From: Actinomycetota bacterium
GTDB lineage: Bacteria; Actinomycetota; Actinomycetes; Mycobacteriales; Jatrophihabitantaceae
Assembly: GCA_019241805.1 (NCBI GenBank)
Contig: JAFAWL010000183.1
Span: 1-8,214 of the forward strand
Direction of reading: 5' to 3'
Length of the DNA: 8,214 nt
In this document: one piece after another, positions 5,911 to 8,214 of the stretch
Layout: each line of letters starts with the position of its first letter
Position numbering within the stretch: the stretch's first letter is position 1
The notes under the pieces: model-generated
Told to the model about the DNA's origin: nothing
Seen by the model: the letters and a program-made list of their open reading frames with translations, nothing else
Databases searched by the model: none
Position numbers and translations under genes: made by a program

Positions 5911-5916
5911 ACCCTA
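5911..5916 (-). promoter_or_regulatory. Candidate -10 for the hydrolase-oxidoreductase operon
   Basis: TAGGGT on the minus strand (TAnnnT) would start transcription near 5904, about 35 bases before ATG 5869. The -35 region shows GATCAG (5932-5937) and no clear consensus; CTGATC is directly repeated at 5902 and 5932. Weak evidence. Confidence 0.25.
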
Positions 5917-6073
5917 TGCTGAGACCGAGACCTGATCGCCGCCGGCGATGCGCAGCGCGACAACCGCCGAGCGGCCGTGCCGGCCGAACGAATCCAGCTC
6001 TTGACGATTCGGGGCGCCATTTGGCTAGCTAGGGCGGCATTCAGCTCGACACCTTGTTACGAGCAGTCCGGCG

Positions 6074-6095
6074 AGCCGGTGGTCAACTACCGGCT
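6074..6095. terminator. Hairpin across the FCD gene stop
   Basis: AGCCGGT (6074-6080) and ACCGGCT (6089-6095) form a perfect seven-base stem with an eight-base loop; the TAG stop of the FCD gene lies at its edge. No T run follows. It may separate the regulator from the downstream hydrolase operon. Confidence 0.4.
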
Positions 6096-6614
6096 GTAGG
6101 CGGCTTCGCTCACGTGGTGGCGGTCGACATGCATCTGCATCAACGCGGCGGCGCCGGCACTGTCGCCGGCGCGCATGAGGTCGAGCATGCGCCAGTGGGC
6201 GCGGGACCCGTTCGTGACCAGGTGCTCGTCGGCCCAACGCCGATTAACCGCGTCGTGGACAGCCGCAATGATCGGATAAGCAATGATTTCGAGCATTCGA
6301 TTTCCGGAGGCCCGCAGGACGCCGCAGTGGAAACTCAGGTTGGACATGATGGCAGGCTCGCCCGCCATCCATTCCGTGTCTCGAGGCGGCAGCATGGCCT
6401 CCAACGATTCCAACGCGGCAAGGTCACACCGCTCGGCGGCGAGTCGCGCCGCCTCGACCTCCAGTAGCGTCCGCGCGTTTATGAGGTCGTGGATGGCGCC
6501 CTTCTGCAAGCCGGCCGTCATGCCGATCATTGTGCGCAGGCCGTCGCTCAGATCGTGCACGGACGGCTGGGCGACGAATGTGCCGCCGCCCTTTTCAATC
6601 GCATACGCTGTCAC
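6087..6614 (-). pseudogene. FadR-type FCD regulator lacking its winged helix
   Basis: The frame carries a full FCD (FadR C-terminal) ligand-binding domain of a GntR-superfamily regulator: LINARTLLEVEAARLAAERCDLAALESLE (44-72), SNLSFHCGVLRASGNRMLEII (91-111), AHWRMLDLMRAGD (139-151) and MQMHVDRHH (159-167). Metal-site positions appear as Asn92 (usually Asp), His96, His140 and His162. The start of the readable protein, IEKGGGTFVAQP, is the wing at the end of the winged helix; about 50 residues that should hold helices 1-3 are absent. Upstream the frame stays open only to a stop at 6738-6740 with no good start and no helix-turn-helix, and the other frames there show none either. GTG 6614 is the only usable start. 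I call it a truncated regulator; a free-standing FCD protein or an assembly error remain possible. It precedes the hydrolase operon on the same strand. Confidence 0.65.
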
Positions 6615-6654
6615 CGAACGCTTAGGTCGGTCGTCCGACGCAGTGCCCTTAACG

Positions 6655-6666
6655 TCAGACGTCTGA
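6655..6666. promoter_or_regulatory. Perfect operator palindrome TCAGACGTCTGA
   Basis: This 12-base perfect palindrome lies 41 bases upstream of the FCD reading frame. Its half-site ACGTCTGA recurs twice further up, which marks it as the best copy of an operator set. Size and position fit a GntR/FadR-type autoregulatory site. Confidence 0.65.
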
Positions 6667-6707
6667 AGCGGCCTTTCCAGCCATGCTTGTGCGCGCCAGC
6701 AGGAGTT

Positions 6708-6754
6708 CAGACTCCGTCTGGCATAAACGTCTGAGTATCAAGCCGGACGTCTGA
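6708..6754. promoter_or_regulatory. Cluster of related operator sites
   Basis: CAGAC-TCC-GTCTG (6708-6720) is a perfect inverted repeat with a three-base spacer. ACGTCTGA follows at 6727-6734 and again at 6747-6754, each with a degenerate left half. The last two centres are 20 bases apart, two helical turns. Together with the palindrome at 6655 this makes four sites in 100 bases. Confidence 0.6.
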
Positions 6755-7143
6755 AGCTGCCACTTGCTTGCGAGCCGGCGGTCGTCGAGTCTTGCGGATT
6801 CACTGGGCCGGGCCCACGCGACGCGAGGCCCTCACCGTCGATAGCCACGTCGTGATTGCGTCGAACGGGCGCGAGGAGCACGCCTCCGCGCGGGGTTACC
6901 ACTTCACAGCGCTGGGGGTATCTGGTAGACCTTTGGCTCGGACCAAGGAACCGCGCAGTGCTGCCGCATGATTCGGCAACAAGATGGCATGGCGCGCCGA
7001 GCGGTTAGCGCGTCGCCTATTGTCGTGAATTGAATGGGAGCCAGGCCGCTTAGACGTTTCTTTCGGAGGCGTTTAGGTCGGTCGACGGCGAACCGACTCG
7101 ACCCATGAAGCAATCATTACGTGCCGTCATGGGTATCAGAGCT

Positions 7144-7150
7144 AGAGAGG
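7144..7150 (+). promoter_or_regulatory. Ribosome binding site deciding the hydrolase start
   Basis: AGAGAGG lies eight bases before GTG 7159. The in-frame ATGs at 7105 and 7129 have no comparable site, so the GTG is preferred. Confidence 0.55.
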
Positions 7151-7158
7151 CTGATGCA

Positions 7159-8016
7159 GTGGTTGACAGCAAACGCATTCAGATGTCCGATGGCGCCGAG
7201 GTTGTCGTGCATGACTTTGGCGGAGACGGACCCGTCCTGTTGTTCGGGCACGGTACCGGTCTCTGCGCCGCGATGTGGGGACCGGTGATTGATCAGCTCG
7301 GTGGGTCGTTTCACGCGATGGCAATCGACTCTCGCGGGCACGGCCTTTCACCGACTCCCGTGAGCGGCAACATGGCCCGGACGAGGCTGGCTGCCGACGT
7401 CCTGGAAGTCGTGGACGCCTGCGACCTGCGAAGCGAGTCGACGATCGCGGTCGGTCATTCGTCTGGAGCGCATTCGTTATTGGCGGCCGCAGGCGGCCGC
7501 CCCGGGTGTTTCTCGACTCTATTGGCCTTCGAACCGATGTTCGCTCCGCCGACCGACGGCGATTCGGCAGAGCGGCAGGAGCGGTTGCAGGCGACGGTCG
7601 AATCAACCCGCCGGCGGCGAGCGCACTGGGAGTCGCGCGACGAGGCCCGTGACTACTTTTCCCAGCGGGGCCCGATGGCTCGAACGGCTCCCGAGGTCCT
7701 CGACGCGTTCATCGAACAGGGCGTCGTACCCGATCCGGCGGGTGGGGTGCGGCTGGCCTGCGCCCCGGCCGACGAGGCGGCGATCTATGCCAGCGCGATC
7801 GAGCACAGCGACGCGTCACTCGCCGCAATCGCTTGTCCCGTCCGGTTTGCCTACGGAGAGCTCAATGCCGTGGCGGGCGGGTCCTCGGTTCGTGCCCTTG
7901 CCGAACGCATCGGCGACGCGGCCGTGACGGAGCTGGAGGGCATGGCCCACTTCGGACCGTTCGAAAACCCGGCTCTTTTCGGGTCGTGGGTCGGCAAGAC
8001 GCTCAGTGCCATCTGA
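7159..8016 (+). CDS. Alpha/beta-fold hydrolase
   Basis: From GTG 7159 this is a 285-residue single-domain alpha/beta hydrolase without signal peptide. The oxyanion segment is LLFGHGTGLCAAMW (27-40), followed by AIDSRGHGLSPTP (55-67), the nucleophile elbow GHSSGA with Ser101, a helical cap region rich in Arg/Glu (about 130-220), VRFAYGELNAVAGG (228-241), and catalytic His264 in GMAHFGPFENP. The acid usually found after strand 7 is not an Asp: the place reads GELN, so Glu234 or Glu125 (FEP, after strand 6) may serve. Longer starts at ATG 7105 or 7129 exist but add only MKQSLRAVMGIRAREADA, which does not look like family sequence. The fold covers esterases, lactonases and C-C hydrolases; the specific reaction is unknown. 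It is divergent from the FCD regulator and may be under the same control. Confidence 0.9.
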   Translation: MVDSKRIQMSDGAEVVVHDFGGDGPVLLFGHGTGLCAAMWGPVIDQLGGSFHAMAIDSRGHGLSPTPVSGNMARTRLAADVLEVVDACDLRSESTIAVGHSSGAHSLLAAAGGRPGCFSTLLAFEPMFAPPTDGDSAERQERLQATVESTRRRRAHWESRDEARDYFSQRGPMARTAPEVLDAFIEQGVVPDPAGGVRLACAPADEAAIYASAIEHSDASLAAIACPVRFAYGELNAVAGGSSVRALAERIGDAAVTELEGMAHFGPFENPALFGSWVGKTLSAI

Positions 8017-8044
8017 CTGCCTGATTCCGGGGTGGGCCACGGGG

Positions 8045-8071
8045 CAGCGCCGCACGTGGGATCAGCGCCGC
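8045..8071. repeat. Short direct repeat after the hydrolase
   Basis: CAGCGCCGC occurs at 8045-8053 and 8063-8071, an 18-base step, in the spacer downstream of the hydrolase. No function is evident. Confidence 0.4.
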
Positions 8072-8139
8072 GCCGCCGGCAAGCTTTCCAACGACGGCGT
8101 ATCGGCGAAATCTACGTCGCCCGGTGACCGATCCAACCG

Positions 8140-8214
8140 CTACGGTGTTTCGTCGCGCAGGATTGCGGTAAATTCATGGTTGTGTTGTTTATGCTTCAAG
8201 GCGGCCCGCACGAC
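8140..8214 (-). CDS. Possible C-terminus of an unidentified gene
   Basis: Entering from the right edge, 24 sense codons end at a TAG (8140-8142): the residues read VVRAALKHKQHNHEFTAILR then DETP, a charged, helix-like tail that looks protein-like. Nothing identifies the family, and an open stretch this short is common by chance in GC-rich DNA. An opposite reading exists: ATG 8176 on the plus strand opens MVVLFMLQGGPHD to the edge, with AGGA 13 bases upstream, which is too far for a good ribosome site. Only one can be real. Confidence 0.3.
   Translation of the reverse strand, partial: VVRAALKHKQHNHEFTAILRDETP

Larger units (their letters stand above)
6615..7158. other. Divergent intergenic region
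   Basis: These 544 bases separate the FCD frame from the alpha/beta hydrolase. The left 140 bases hold the AGACGTCT operator cluster. TTAGGTCGGTCG occurs as a direct repeat near both ends (6622-6633 and 7073-7084). Open frames at 6768-6971 (plus) and 6904-7113 (minus) give no recognisable protein. The length is large for a simple divergent promoter and may reflect lost coding sequence. Confidence 0.6.

Noticed and set aside
6768..7113. Small frames in the divergent region (plus 6768-6971, minus 6904-7113)
   Set aside because: No ribosome site, no recognisable motif and no resemblance to a helix-turn-helix; treated as chance open frames.
6615..7158. Insertion sequence or transposon remnant
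   Set aside because: No terminal inverted repeats or transposase-like translation were found; only the 12-base direct repeat hints at rearrangement.

Overview
The window is GC-rich chromosomal DNA of an actinobacterium, most likely Mycobacterium or a close relative in the Mycobacteriales. Three things support this. The left end carries the gene order aceE / DUF3052 / ahpE / SURF1 that I recall from mycobacterial chromosomes. AhpE is of the one-cysteine mycobacterial type. An F420-dependent luciferase-like oxidoreductase and other mycobacterial-looking families are also present.

Layout. 1-439 (minus) is the N-terminal part of aceE (pyruvate dehydrogenase E1), running off the left edge. Divergent from it, 592-1490 (plus) is a translationally coupled pair, a DUF3052 protein and the peroxiredoxin AhpE (GTGA overlap). 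1501-1588 is an array of four 22-bp tandem repeats with a TCCGCGGA core. 1570-2032 (minus) is a SURF1-like gene that has kept its N-terminal membrane segment and C-terminal tail but lost the middle, and whose two parts lie in different frames; I call it a pseudogene. 2182-2253 is tRNA-Val(UAC). 2417-3151 (plus) is an NRDE/TANGO2-family protein. 3258-3948 (minus) is a small two-gene unit: a dimeric alpha/beta-barrel protein followed by a cupin. 3949-4264 has no gene, only a candidate promoter and a hairpin.

The right half looks like a small catabolic locus. On the minus strand a FadR/FCD-type regulator remnant (6087-6614) is followed by a dienelactone hydrolase (5126-5869) and, six bases later, a TIGR03620-type LLM oxidoreductase (4265-5119). 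On the plus strand, divergent from the regulator, is an alpha/beta hydrolase (7159-8016). The 544-bp divergent region contains a cluster of AGACGTCT-type palindromic sites next to the regulator. The regulator ORF contains the ligand-binding FCD domain and only the wing of the winged helix; no recognition helix is readable upstream. Two hydrolases, a flavin/F420 oxidoreductase and an FCD sensor suggest breakdown of a small ester, lactone or aromatic-derived compound, but the substrate cannot be read from the sequence. The right edge may hold the last 24 codons of a minus-strand gene.

I did not find a clearly new multi-gene system. The items most worth a second look are the apparently headless FCD regulator with its intact operator cluster, the internally deleted SURF1 gene, and the CCGCGG tandem array between ahpE and SURF1.
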